Of a stretch of 64,000 nucleotides of DNA, positions 1 through 10,875 are shown one piece after another; within the stretch, counting starts at the first letter, position 1, and every line of letters starts with the position of its first letter. The notes beneath the pieces were generated by a model. That model saw only the letters and a program-made list of their open reading frames with translations, was not told the DNA's origin and searched no databases. The translations under genes and the position numbers were made by a program. The DNA lies in contig CP136064.1 in assembly GCA_032622095.1 (NCBI GenBank), positions 177,212,247 to 177,276,246 of the forward strand. Reading direction: 5' to 3'. The DNA is from Siphonodentalium dalli. Lineage: Eukaryota > Mollusca > Scaphopoda > Gadilida > Siphonodentaliidae.

Positions 1-400
1 TCGGACAAAACTTTCCAGCAAGGAATGTATATTATTATCCCCATGTGTTCGCCAATGATTCTTCTATACGATAAATGTATAAAATCGCGTCAAAAAGCCA
101 ATATTTTCCAACAGAGACAAACGAAAGGTGGTGAAATGTCAAAAAATTGCAATTTTTCACATTTCGGCGGCCATCTTGGCCGCCATATTGGAGTTTTGTG
201 TCGGATTTTTGGCTAATTTGTAAGGGTTGTATATTACCATAACGTATCGAACGGCCAACATGACCGCATGTGACATCATCTTTACTATAACGGCGATCAA
301 AGAGACCTTATTAATTTTTACTGTTTTTGGCTATTTCGGCACACATTTTGGCTGACATCTTGAATGGTTGCAATTGCGGCTGTGTTAATTTTCTTTCCAC
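1..400 (+). repeat. Fragment of the 31.7-36.7 kb palindromic element
   Basis: The sequence from about base 25 to 320 matches, with scattered substitutions, the outer arm of the large palindrome at 36.25-36.56 kb (and, inverted, 31.85-32.10 kb). Shared landmarks include the block GACAAACGAAAGGTG, the GGCGGCCATCTTGGCCGCC core and TTTGTAAGGGTTGTATATTA. The match fades after about 320. The window edge cuts the left side, so it is unknown whether a full element lies upstream. Confidence 0.8.
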
Positions 401-996
401 ATATCCGAATCTGGTATACAGTAAAGTTCAAAATTATACTAGAACGGATTCCAACAGATGATTATAAAATTTCTTAAGCTAACCATCCAATTTGACATTT
501 AAAACAAATGGCGTTTCAAAATATATTTGAACTTTGACCTCTCGTACTCGAGGTCACTGGCTGAAATTCTAATTCTGTGTTTATTCACCGGATAGAATTA
601 CTTATTGCCGACAGAATGGTATATATAACGTGTTAGCTGACATTACATATGTTGCATACATTCGTAATTACTAACCCTCCCCCAACACTTAAGTAACATT
701 TTTCGCTCTCACCAGGCATCATTCTATGTTAAATATCTCCCAAACGCCGCGTTTCCCACTCGCAAGAAATTGGTTTCCGTAAACTACATATAATTTGCCA
801 CAAAATGAGCAGAGTGGGTCTTTTGGTCAGAGTGACGACAATAAAACCTTATGGGCTCTCGGACTAATATACACTAGTAGCCAGTGTTATTGTGTATTTT
901 AACCGCTATATGAGGAAATTGTTCATGTTGATTAATATAGAGTTGCACAATTATTATTCTTGTCCTTTTATTAATTCTATGCACTTTTATTTTCAG
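401..996. other. No recognised feature; ends in a splice acceptor
   Basis: AT-rich sequence with no coding signal that I can support. The last bases (about 980-996) form a pyrimidine-rich tract ending in CAG, consistent with the 3' end of an intron before the zinc-finger remnant. Confidence 0.4.
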
Positions 997-1355
997 AGAC
1001 AAGAAGTTGAACAGTGAGATTTCCATGTCGTTAAAGGATTTTGTTCCGATATCAGGGAATGCTGACATAGACGTCGAAAGCTTCCTATTGGACGGCGGAG
1101 CCGATGTCACAATACCGATGGTTGAAGATGAAAGCGACTCGAATATTCAACCTGCAGCAACAATGGTGACATCAACGCCGGAAAACTAGTATCCTGGAAA
1201 GCACGTGTGTCGAGTGTGTAAACGCATATTCAGCCGCAGTTGGCTGCTTGAAAGACACGCGAGAACGCACTCGATAAAAAACCCTGAATTGTTCTCTGTG
1301 TCTAATGGAATTTACGTTGCCATACGAACTTAATTAACATTTAAAGGCAAAGCAT
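997..1355 (+). pseudogene. Broken C2H2 zinc-finger exon
   Basis: After a plausible intron acceptor (TTTTATTTTCAG, ending at 996) the frame is open for about 60 codons of acidic, serine/threonine-rich sequence, then meets an in-frame TAG at 1187-1189. The same frame continues directly into a canonical C2H2 finger (CRVCKRIFSRSWLLERHART: C-x2-C-x12-H-x3-H, about 1205-1270). A second finger follows only after a frameshift (CSLCLMEFTLPYEL, then H-x4-H at about 1340-1355), and an in-frame TAA lies inside it. C2H2 fingers bind DNA and typically act in nuclear transcription factors. One stop before finger 1, one frameshift and one stop inside finger 2 indicate a dead copy. The alternative, an exon that ends at the TAG, would leave the intact finger unexplained. 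Confidence 0.75.
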
Positions 1356-1647
1356 ATGTATTTACGATATTCATATGACAGGTTGTGAGAGGATATTTTC
1401 CCGATTCAACCAATAACAAAAACTGTTCAATATCATTAAGGAAGTTCCCTTTTCTCAGAGCGTTTGCTGCTTCGATCGGTATACACAAACTATGTGGTTG
1501 TTTTGGTCCTGCACTCTCCGATGAAAAGAGCCTTCGTTTCGATGGATATCGGCGATATTTCACAACTGTTTTTTTTTTCGGAGCTTGCAACAGACTATTG
1601 TCTGTAGATTTAGTAGATTTGGCAGTATCTTGACCATTGTTTTCCAA
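1330..1647 (-). CDS. Possible coding exon, product unknown
   Basis: This is a 105-codon minus-strand open frame. Its composition looks protein-like: a basic stretch (about residues 24-40, rich in K/R/Y) followed by a leucine-rich segment (about residues 58-85). The frame stays open for roughly ten more codons upstream. On the same strand, TTTGTTTTTCAG near 1723-1734 could be an intron acceptor. It overlaps the zinc-finger remnant tail to tail by about 26 bases. I do not recognise the family and cannot exclude a chance frame or a mobile-element fragment. Confidence 0.3.
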   Translation of the reverse strand: MENNGQDTAKSTKSTDNSLLQAPKKKTVVKYRRYPSKRRLFSSESAGPKQPHSLCIPIEAANALRKGNFLNDIEQFLLLVESGKYPLTTCHMNIVNTYALPLNVN

Positions 1648-1856
1648 ACATACTTTTCGTCGAGGGTCAATTCTATCTTTTTTCGTTTAATTGGCCGCCA
1701 CACGTGTCCTCGCTTTCTCTTTCTGAAAAACAAATCACACGAGGTAAGATATCGTGTAATTCAATACATGTCAATTCATAACAATGTCACAGCTAATATA
1801 AATGTATGCTATTTTGTGGTAGATATATCTCACACGTAAACGGCCTCAGTTAATAG
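1648..1856. other. Gap with a minus-strand acceptor-like site
   Basis: Read on the minus strand, this stretch holds the pyrimidine tract and CAG noted for the neighbouring exon. Nothing else is recognisable. Confidence 0.3.
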
Positions 1857-2239
1857 GTGCCGACATTCACCCAACAACCATGTCAGCAACCAATCGATGA
1901 AACAATCCAAGAGCTGACGAGTGAGCGCGCATCAGTATTTGTATATTCTCGACACATCAGCCTTAATTGTTTGATGGTCATGAACACACCGTTGGGTATG
2001 TTGCAAGATCGTGGCCACTTATCCAGTATTACAAACCATTGGTTATGTCACAATCGTACGGTTGTTTAAGGAACTATTTTCATTACTACGCAAATGTGAA
2101 CGGACAAGAGTTTCCCGGTTGCGATAAGATAGTATGCATGCATTCGAAACGATGGAGTTATAGATTGAAGCATGCTCTAAGCGTTACTCCAAATATCGTT
2201 CACGATCTCGATGACCCACACGTTACAACATATATGTAA
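1857..2239 (+). other. Overlapping open frames, possibly decayed coding
   Basis: Two plus-strand frames overlap (1857-2069 and 1967-2239). The second has a varied, aromatic-rich composition (for example RSWPLIQYYKPL near the start) and ends at TAA 2237-2239. The phrase TATGTCACAATCG inside it recurs at about 2613 and 3478 in plainly non-coding DNA, so part of this is repeat. No domain recognised. Confidence 0.2.
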
Positions 2240-3807
2240 CGATCGTATGGTCGCATTTTCGCTATATCGGCACGATGTCAAATCTGTATGTTACACACTG
2301 ATTATAATATTTGTTGAGAGTTTGGCTGCAATATTGAATGCTATGCGAATCTATATTAGGGCCATGTAGACCGAATAATTTGCTACAACACTACATTCTT
2401 TATATCGCATAAGATGATACTCACATTTCTTTCAAGAATTCTGAGTAAGACAACGAATGGTGTACATTTTCTGCCAAAATATGTCAGCGCAATGTAAATA
2501 TAACAAGTTTGTAATAAATAAATAACTGATTCCGGGTTGATTGAAATCAAAACAAGAATATCATATCACTTAGAAGTGAACAGCGATTAAAACAGAACAG
2601 CGATCACTGGCTATGTCACAATCGAAAGAATTTATGTCATGAAACCCATTCTGTCACGTTTTGCTGAAAAAAAATTAATGTGAATGACATCATATGTCAC
2701 CAAACTGACAAGTAATACCCAACTATTCACTATGTCACATTCGTATTGTTGTACATTGTGCAATTGACGTAATCGATAGCATAAGCTCAGTTTAAATTGG
2801 TTCACACGCATTCAAACCCGATTTAATTTTGCATAATATGCTAACAGGCCCATTAGGTGATGTGGTGTAAACTCCAATCATATCTTATATTTTTTAATTT
2901 ATACTTTTGGAGCGAACGCATTTAAACAAATGAGAATATAATGAAAGTACAAATATACCGCCACAGTCTCCCCCATAAACACTATGTCGACTAGCGTCGC
3001 ATTAGATGATACTCACATTTTTCTCGAATGCAGGGTAAGACTATATATGAATAGTGAATATATGAGACAGTATGTCCATTATGTTGCGCTGATTAAAATA
3101 GAACGTTCTCGCACATGTTACATCCATATGGCCGCACTTGTCGTCATGTCGATATAACAAGCTTGTTTGTGAAAAGTGATTGACTTTGGGTTGACTGAAA
3201 TCTTAACGGACAGTTAAACTAGCACGCTTATACACAGTGGGTTATACAAAGTTCTTAATGTATGAATTATCTCGCCCTAAGATAAGAAAAACTACGACGA
3301 TATGTGGTCTAACGAAATATGAATACCGTAATATATATTAATTGTATCGGAAGATTATTTTTCTGTGAAATCGGTAGCAGATGTAAGTATAGCGTAGATC
3401 AAATATTATTACCAAGATTACTAGATTGTCATAGCACTTACATGTACTGGTTAAATCCAGAACAGCGAGCACTGGCTATGTCACAATCGAACGGATTGAT
3501 CATGACATCGCTTGATTCACGCTAGGTTTTGGTGGTGAAAGATTATGTGTTTATGACAAATGTTACCTGGCTGTACAAATGAAACCAGTATAAATCCACG
3601 ATGGATTAAAATGGTAAAACATATATAGAATGACTTAATACAAAACGTGAACCGTTTGAGGGACGGCCACATTATACAGCATTTGCACGGTGCAAGCTTA
3701 TATGTGTGCCGGTTTCACTATATAACGGTATGGGTTGAAACATACCAATTACAGGTTGTTTATAATAGTTGGTAATTCTTTTTAACATTGAAATGCTTAT
3801 TGATTGA
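2240..3807. repeat. Old, diverged direct duplication
   Basis: Blocks recur in the same order. GATGATACTCACATTT occurs at about 2413 and 3005. A GGGTTGA-TGAAATC block occurs at about 2535 and 3192. AACAGCGA-CACTGGCTATGTCACAATCGAA occurs at about 2598 and 3462. The spacing between copies varies (590-860 bp), so the duplication is old and indel-rich. No coding content is supportable. Confidence 0.5.
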
Positions 3808-4002
3808 TCCTAAAAGGTTTAGATCATGCCACGAATCTCTATTCTGACTAACACCCGTATAAATCATATTCCACCAGTACCAAAACATGGAAACTTTTTG
3901 AAGTTTTGACAGGGAGCATTACAAACTCGAAAAAATAACGCGGGGAATATATTTCTTAGTTATTACCTGTTCCTTAATTATGTACTTCACTGTACGTGAA
4001 GG
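3808..4002 (+). mobile_element. Half copy of the 49.8 kb hairpin MITE
   Basis: The sequence matches the left arm and centre of the palindromic element at 49804-50165. Shared landmarks are GATCATGCCACGAATCTCTA, ATATTCCACCAGTAC, a run near AATAACGCGG and the centre with TACTTCACTGTACGTGAAG. The second arm is missing, so this is a truncated, non-autonomous copy. Confidence 0.7.
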
Positions 4003-4785
4003 TTCCAACTCGAGACAGCTAGCTCATTATCAAGTATATCATGCTACAACATTCAATAACATATGGGACTCGTTTATCAGCTCATTTGAATAATATAATT
4101 TGTCGAATGTTTCAGTTCAGCACGAGCCGAGACGAATTTGAGTACATTTCATTTAGGAAACGAAATAGTCTCCTCGGACATCGATTCGGATACGTGTACA
4201 CGTGATATTTACTTTAGTTATAATCAGAGAGGAATTCGGCAACATAGATGGTTGGTTGTTGGTCACAAAGAAGCATTGTCGTATATTTTTCGATATACCC
4301 ACTTCTGAAATCGACTCATTTTATGGAAATTGGCTGAATCATGAACACAAATTTCAACACAAGGTGATTGCAGGAAGATTTGGCTATAGGAATCCGAAAA
4401 AATCGACTGGAAAATACTCGATCGTGTTGCTAAATTCCGATACATTGTGAAAAAAATAAGTTCCAAAGTTAGGACCCCGGGCTGTTTCTGCAGCCTATTT
4501 CTACCCCAATGCTTTAATGAAATATACAAAGTTGTATCGAATTCAACCCGGCATATATGGAGGTATTGAGCGAATGTAACTGCTTCTATACCAACCGTTC
4601 CATTATGTCAAAATTAATTAAACACTGTATTTTTCTCTATTTCGTAACCAGAAATTGCAACATAAAAATAGAGATGCGCGGTTGTATCGTCGTAGAAGCG
4701 CGGTTGGCAACACAGATGCGCTTTTTCGAATGGTCGGTGTGGGTAAGTCCTGTGTTAGTAGGGGACTGAACTCTTCATGGAGCTT
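4003..4785. other. Unassigned; weak open frames only
   Basis: A plus-strand frame at 4202-4450 (82 codons) and a stretch ending in a donor-like GGTAAGT at about 4742 are present, but neither shows a recognisable motif. No repeat partner was noticed elsewhere in the window. Confidence 0.3.
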
Positions 4786-5196
4786 GGAAATTCTCTTCGA
4801 TGTTCAGTTACCGGAAACGCCATCAAAAGGTATCACTCGTTGTGCTATTTTGTGACATTCGCTTGTTCTCTTCTTTCTCAGTGCATAGATGTCGGCTGAC
4901 AATAGTATCCTGTGAACTCCATATGTAATGAGATCAACGAAGGAAGATGTCTGATGTCTAATGGCGTTGAGAACTTGAGAATGAAGCCCTTCAAATCGTG
5001 TTCACTCGCTCGCCGCCAACACAATTATAAACTAATTGCCATAAAACGAAACAATTGACCGACATGTCACCGCTTTTATCGACGATAGTCAAGTATTTTC
5101 CTTATTATCGCGTCCAAATTAATACTCTGGTTTGATTGGTGTATCTCATTAAGTTTTAAAAATAAACTTCCGAATAGTACATTCTTCATGTGTAAG

Positions 5197-5736
5197 CAGG
5201 GGGGATTTTTCCGGGCACGTATGCCGGGGTGGGTGGGTGGTCGATGGGACCAACAAACAATTTTTTCAGCAACTAAATTTGTTTTTCCTGCAAGTCTTTT
5301 GACTGTTTTTGCAATGAGTTTGGCTTAAAACACCTTAGAATAAGATAAATAATGTAATTCCAACTGCTAACTGACTACAGGCAGTTATCGTGTTGTGTTT
5401 TGTTAGAAATTTTGAAATCCAAGATGGCCGCTGGCAGCCATGTTTTTTTGGCCGAATGACCTCAAAATGACTCGTTCCTAATTACATGTCAATGTTAACA
5501 TCCATGACAAATAGTATGCACAGAAATTCATATACAGCTGTTAACAGTGAATCCCCCCCCCCGCAAATCTCTGTTTTGGTGTCAAAAGGGGGGTGGGTGT
5601 CCAGAAATGGTCGGAAAAAACTGCCGAAAACGGAAAAAAATTTGGACGCGGGGGTGGGTGGGTCCCAACAAGGGTCAAAAGTAAAAAATCAGCATACGTG
5701 CCTAAAAAATTTGTCCGACCCCCCCCCCGGTGTAAG
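5197..5736. mobile_element. Insertion with poly-G/poly-C ends and GTGTAAG repeats
   Basis: GTGTAAG occurs at 5190-5196 and 5730-5736, flanking sequence that copy 2 of the segmental duplication does not have. The insert begins with a G-run and ends with a C-run. It contains one unit of the array family found at 43.2-45.1 kb (CCAAGATGGCCGC at about 5419, GGCCGAATGACC at about 5450, ATGACTCGTTCC at about 5467) plus GGGTGGGTGG phrases, and is best read as a transposed repeat with a candidate 7 bp target duplication. A similar G-rich start recurs at 63885. Confidence 0.6.
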
Positions 5737-5854
5737 TATGATTAAAAATATACGTAAGCCAGTGAAACATCGCAATAGTTCGAAAACTTGAGGCATGTCT
5801 CACTGGTTTTATGTTGGAACCCTCCCCCGAGAAAAGAGCCACAGACAAAGCCGC

Positions 5855-6575
5855 TTACACATGGGCGCGGTCGACGCGCCGCGGCCGACGCGGCCGGACG
5901 ATCGAGTTTGTGCAGTCATGAAGCACGGGACCTTACACATTGGCGCGGCGCGGCCAATCGACGCGCGGCGCGGCCAATCGACGCGCGGCGACATTTTTAA
6001 TGAGCGGCGCGATTATTTTCAATGGAACCGTGAGCCATTTTGCAGAGCGATCGCGCGACGAATCACTGTCAGATCAAAGCATTCCACACATATTCATCGG
6101 GTACTACCTCAAATTTAAGAGAAATCCCCAAAAATATCGCAAGTCTTTGCTGTGGGCTGATTGGCTTCCGTACCCCGCCCGTATTCTTTCTTTATATCAT
6201 CTTCGATGAAGAAAAGTATCCGTGCGAATTGGTCCCTTGACGTTCTAAATTATTGTATAAATTTGCCCTCATCTGAATAGAGTTCACGGTATAAATGATT
6301 AAATACACCATGTAAATATCTCTTCTTATTAATTGGGTGTACCCAAAACCTTTTATTTCTCTTCTTTTTCCGTTGTCGATACAAATATACCAGCGCTATT
6401 ATAACAAGTGTGTCATCAGACACTGCCTCCATTCTAGAAATCATGTTATGAAACACAATACTTCGGGCGTTTATAATTATTCTGCCGCTGCCATGTGAAA
6501 GCGACACACTCACGCGGCGAAGACGAAGAGTTTATTCGTTAGTAACCGCGTCGGCCGCGCCACGCCCATGTGTAA
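5855..6575. mobile_element. GC-rich terminal-inverted-repeat element, 721 bp
   Basis: The ends are inverted: TTACACATGGGCGCGG at 5855 and CCACGCCCATGTGTAA ending at 6575. The left end is internally duplicated (a second TTACACATTGGCGCGG at about 5932), followed by a short tandem GCGCGGCCAATCGAC motif (5942-5990). The neighbouring segmental copy at about 9925 lacks it, supporting insertion. I could not define a target-site duplication. No transposase frame is visible, so it looks non-autonomous. Its GC-rich ends resemble those at 20148-21164. Confidence 0.7.
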
Positions 6576-6880
6576 CCAGCTCAACTCACAGGATCGAGTC
6601 TATTTTTGATTGAGATTCCATTTCTGAATGTCCAAAAAAACAAAAACAAAAACCCCCCACCAGTAAACAGATTTGTATAAGTGTTTATGAGAATCAGTTT
6701 GTTCCGCCATCTGAAATGAAATATATCATTATATATGAAAGAAACTTATTTTTTACTGACGGTCAAATTGAATCAAATCCCCAACATTTGGGAAACCCGA
6801 TGGACGGTGGCTTCTCGTGCAGGAATTGAATCATGGCTGCTTAATTCAATTGTGGTAAAAGCCGGGAGTCCTAATGAATG

Positions 6881-7138
6881 TGTGGTATCTTTGTGCTTAA
6901 ATTAATTGCTATATTTCCCACGCGTGATAATGGTAATTTTACCGCACTCTGGTACATCCAGATTTCTCAAATTCAGGTCACATCTCGGTCGTCAATGTCG
7001 CCCAACATGGTGCAGTGACTCGATTACTTCAATTCACAAATAATTAAAGGTTAGTTACTCTGGGGTCATCCCCTTCACCATTCGTGTTTAGCTTTAACCC
7101 TTTGACGACGGGAGCTGCGCTGATGCAGCATCAAAGAT
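6881..7138. other. No recognised feature
   Basis: Short stretch after the segmental duplication with no coding or repeat signal beyond AT-rich sequence. Confidence 0.3.
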
Positions 7139-7302
7139 CCTGTGCCAGTGCATTCTCTTATATATGCGAGTCTCCCATATGGAGCCTAGCATATATAAGA
7201 AATTGCACAGGCTTACAAGGTCAAGGTAAATACTGTTAGGTCTATGTATCCCCTATAGCTATATTGGAGACTCGCATATATAGGATAATGCATTGGCACA
7301 GG
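7139..7302. mobile_element. Small hairpin MITE, ~164 bp
   Basis: About 37 bp at each end are inverted copies (CCTGTGCCAGTGCATTCTCT at 7139, and on the other strand CCTGTGCCAATGCATTAT ending at 7302), with TATATATGCGAGTCTCC continuing each arm. A nested smaller hairpin lies near 7169-7200. The arm core recurs in the inner arms of the 452 bp element at 52473-52924, so both belong to one sequence family. Confidence 0.75.
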
Positions 7303-8105
7303 GTTTTAGCAAAATTTCAGGAACCTCCAGTAATGGAATGATTAATATTGAATTAAATAGAATATATTACCAGATATGACGTAATTAAATCTTTTTCCCT
7401 ATTCTATAGGTGGCGATATAACTGTTTGTCGTGGTCGTAGCTAATTGTGATATGTCGAATGGTGTTAGATAGCAATCACTTCAGTTCCTTATTACTGAGA
7501 ATTGTTTTCACAAAACTGCATTCTTAGTAAACTAGATGTATTTTCTGAAATATTAAAGTGAAAACATTAAAATTGAGTTAATTCCTGATTAAGAAACAGG
7601 TGACCTGTTTTTTTGTTTGGAACAAAAAGTAATTATAAAAGCTAAATTATTTTGAGCTATATTTGAATCATTAAACAGATATTGCTCATTTGAACATCAG
7701 AATTGTGTAAAGTCAGGTCCGCATTTTCCTCAATTCTATTACTTGGATAAGCCTTTGTGAGACATAAACTCCTCATAAGATTATATAACGTATTCTTTTT
7801 TTCTTTTTTTCATTATTTTCATGACCGGAACCTGACCAGAGTGTAACAAGAATAAGCATAATTTCGGAGTTCAAACCACCACGGGACTTCAATAAAATCA
7901 CAACAAAAATTGCTGAACCATGCATGATATAGAGGATCTACAACGAGTCACCAGTTTATAGCGGAATTTACAAAACGAGTCCAGTAAATTAGGTCTGGAC
8001 CCAGGTCTCTCCAGATGTCCCGTTATGAACCTACCGAAAAGTGCTGAAGATTGGTATAGATAATAACATCAGAATGAGGATCTTCGGTTGGGAGTAAAAT
8101 GATCC
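7303..8105. other. No recognised feature
   Basis: AT-rich stretch with homopolymer T runs near 7795-7812. No convincing coding frame, hairpin or partner repeat was seen. Confidence 0.3.
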
Positions 8106-8243
8106 ATCATGTGACATGGGATGTGGGTATGGAAAAAATCTCACCCTCGGATCCAGATATTTGGACCGGACACTCGGCAAGGCTCGTGTCCGGCCCAAAT
8201 ATCTGGCCCCTCGGGTAATATTTTTCCATCCCACATCATGATG
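8106..8243. mobile_element. Perfect-core hairpin MITE, ~138 bp
   Basis: The sequence folds on itself. CATCATGTGACATGGGATG at 8107 pairs with the complement ending at 8243, and the core arms CCAGATATTTGG-CCGGACAC and GTGTCCGGCCCAAATATCTGG surround a loop of about ten bases near 8179. Short open frames across it are by-products of the hairpin. No target duplication was resolved. Confidence 0.75.
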
Positions 8244-9400
8244 GATAATATTAATCCATGTTCTTGGAGTGACACCTGCTGTGATAGTGTATACTACATA
8301 TCAAATAAGTTGATTTGTAGAAAGTCTACAAATGCGCCGTGGTGTGTGTTTACTTTATAGTGTGTGAAGACCGCATACGTTTATTATATTGTGTTCACAT
8401 TGCATAAGTACCTCTCAGTCGGATAGTTGCCCGAAACGTCGTGTCCTTATGCATACTTTATGAGTTTCCATTTGTTTATATTTTGTATGTCTCATATATA
8501 CAGACATATTTTGTTCATTATGTATTTTCATATACCTCATGCATGTGGACGTATCGATTTACGTATGACATAGTACTAATATGTGTACTTCTATTACAGG
8601 TTGAAACAATGAAACATTTTGAACAACCTTTTGAATTTAGTCCCATGAACGAAAAGTTCTGTTCGCCTATTTTTACCAGAGTTACAGATCTTTTTTCGAA
8701 ATTCGTGTTTTCTTGGTGTTCGGATGATAATTTCAATTAAATATGATTGAATGGAATGAAATGTAGTATATATGGTTGAATCCAAAAAGTATTACTCAAG
8801 TTCGATCTTCCGCCCATTTTAACTGTTGCGGACAATTGTTCGAGTGAAAATATGGGTGTTCTTATAGTTGGTTGATCACCATCAAAATTGGCTCAAATTA
8901 CAAAATGTGCTTCAATCTCATCAGATCAACGAGCATTTTTACATATATATTTTACTTGTATCTATTTTCGGCTCATAACTCAAAGTAATGAACTATCTCT
9001 GAGCGCATTTTGAAATAAGTCGACATGCCTATACGCGACCGTGGTGGTGATCTTGTTTAAAGTTTCAAAGGCTATCAATTGTTCGACAGACCATCTTATG
9101 ATCTTAAGTCTTCATTGTTGTCGAACATACTCGTGGACCCATCATAGTGCCTTTCATGTATATGTGACATCGTTTCTCTAGCCTTATCCAACGATTACCC
9201 GAGGATCGCGCAAGTGGGTAGTGAGATTGAAGCCCCCGGTCTTGATCTGTTCTCGTGTGTTCGATTCATCGAAACACGTTCGCAACTTGTTCGCACGTCA
9301 CGCTTTCTTGGTCAAATATATTCACGAATATAGAAGAACACTGATTTTAATACACCCCGAGAGTACAATGCAAGACGGACTGCGATGGTCATCTGGCTCA
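8244..9400. repeat. Contains a unit shared with 19.43-19.79 kb
   Basis: From about 8678 (ACCAGAGTTACA) through 8830, the order of motifs (ACCAGAGTTACA, TTCGGATGATA, GGAATGAAAT, GCCCATTTTA) matches 19452-19760. Both read as one dispersed, diverged family. A splice-acceptor-like CTATTACAG lies at about 8599, but no recognisable protein follows it. The remainder (8830-9400) has nothing that I can name. Confidence 0.45.
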
Positions 9401-10875
9401 GGAAATTCTCTTCGATGTTCAGTTACCGGATATACCATCAAAATGAGATCACTCGGTGTCTTCTTTTGTGGAATGTGAGACATTCGCGTGTTCTCTCCCA
9501 TCAGCTGAGATTGGCTGACAATGGTTTCCTGTAAAAGGTATAGTTCGTGTAATCTGTAATGAGATCCACGAAGGAAGATGTCTGATGGCATTGAATCCCG
9601 CTTACATAATTGCATTATAAAGATAGTTTTCGAAGACAACATTTTACCATAAAACCAATCTAATGTCCGCCATGCGACGGCATTTGTGGACGATAAGTAA
9701 ATTATTATCGCGTCGAAATTAACCCTTGTATATTTGAATTGAAACTCCCATTCAGTTTTAAAATTAAACTTCGTAATTGTCTATTCTTCTTGTGTAGGTA
9801 TTATTATTATTACACATTAAAATCATAAGTCAGCCAGTGAAAAACTACTCAAGAGTTCGAAAACATGAGACCTGACTCAATGGTTTCATTGTGGAACCTT
9901 CGCCCGAGCAAAAAGAGCCACGGACTACTCACAGGATCCAGTAAATGTTTGATTGAGATTCCATTTCTGAATATCCACACACAAAAAATACAAGTCCCCC
10001 ACAAGTACGCACATTTGAACATTTTTATGCGAAATAATTTGTTCCGCCATCTGACTCCTTATATATGAAAACAGTTTTTGTTTTACTTCCGGTCAAATTG
10101 AATCAAATCCTCAACATTGGGAAACCCGATGGAAGGTGGCTTCTCGTGAATCGAATGATCTGGTATCCCTTTAACAAATTTACTTTATATGGTGATACTT
10201 CGCTCATCGATTAATCATTTAGATCAGAAACATACCGTATATACATCAGTTGGAGTGACCCCTACCAAACTACTTTTTCACCCGGGGTAAATATTTCATT
10301 GTGAAAACTGAATTATAATTTTTTTTTACGTGTGTGCGATTATATATTGATGAATTTACTCTAATAATGTGGTCTCTCTCTCTCCTTGTTCTCTTTAAAA
10401 CGACATATATGTAGTATAAAACGATGGAGTAGGACAAATAAGTTATCTGAAGTTTTCCCATTATTCCAGAAATTTTATTGATATTATGATTATACCAGCA
10501 AAATATGTTGCCCATATTCAAAAATAAAGTGGATGAATATGCTTGTTATTGAAAATTATCAATAATAACTCTGTCGTGATGGAATGAAAATTGGTCATCT
10601 CCAAATTTTATTGTTAATTACTTGTAAGTCGAAGTTATATACTAATACTTAAAGGAGAGAGAATCCACTTGTGTTTTATAACCTCGTAACAATTGTTATC
10701 CCTATGAATATGTATATACACGTGAATATGTATATATTATCTATTTCAATGTATTATGTATTATATCTCAAACACTGTGTTTACAGTTTAATGGGAAATA
10801 AACATATTGTGAATCATGGCTGTTTAATTGAATTGTGGTAGAATAAAAAGCCGACAGTCCTAATGAGGTTTTAGT
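9401..10875 (+). repeat. Segmental duplication, copy 2
   Basis: Colinear with 4786-6880 but without the two insertions of copy 1. It has its own extra segment at about 10160-10812, between GGCTTCTCGTGAAT and GAATCATGGCTG, where copy 1 has only a few bases. That segment shows no coding signal or clear inverted ends. Comparing the copies gives approximate empty sites for the copy 1 insertions. Confidence 0.8.

Larger units (their letters stand above)
4786..6880 (+). repeat. Segmental duplication, copy 1 (with insertions)
   Basis: Colinear blocks match 9401-10875. The match starts at GGAAATTCTCTTCGATGTTC and runs through a block ending near ATTCTTCATGTGTA (5181), then a block around AGTTCGAAAAC (5778), then TGATTGAGATTCCATTTCTG (about 6609), then GGGAAACCCGATGGA (6790) and CCTAATGA (6871). 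Copy 1 is interrupted by two insertions (5197-5736 and about 5855-6575) that copy 2 lacks. Divergence is substantial, so the duplication is old. Confidence 0.8.

Noticed and set aside
4635-4760. tRNA-like or small exon with GTAAGT donor
   Set aside because: No cloverleaf can be drawn with conserved positions, and no acceptor or homology supports an exon.
8031-8360. Open frames over the 8.1 kb hairpin
   Set aside because: Both strands are open because the sequence is a palindrome without stops in the arms; no other coding sign.
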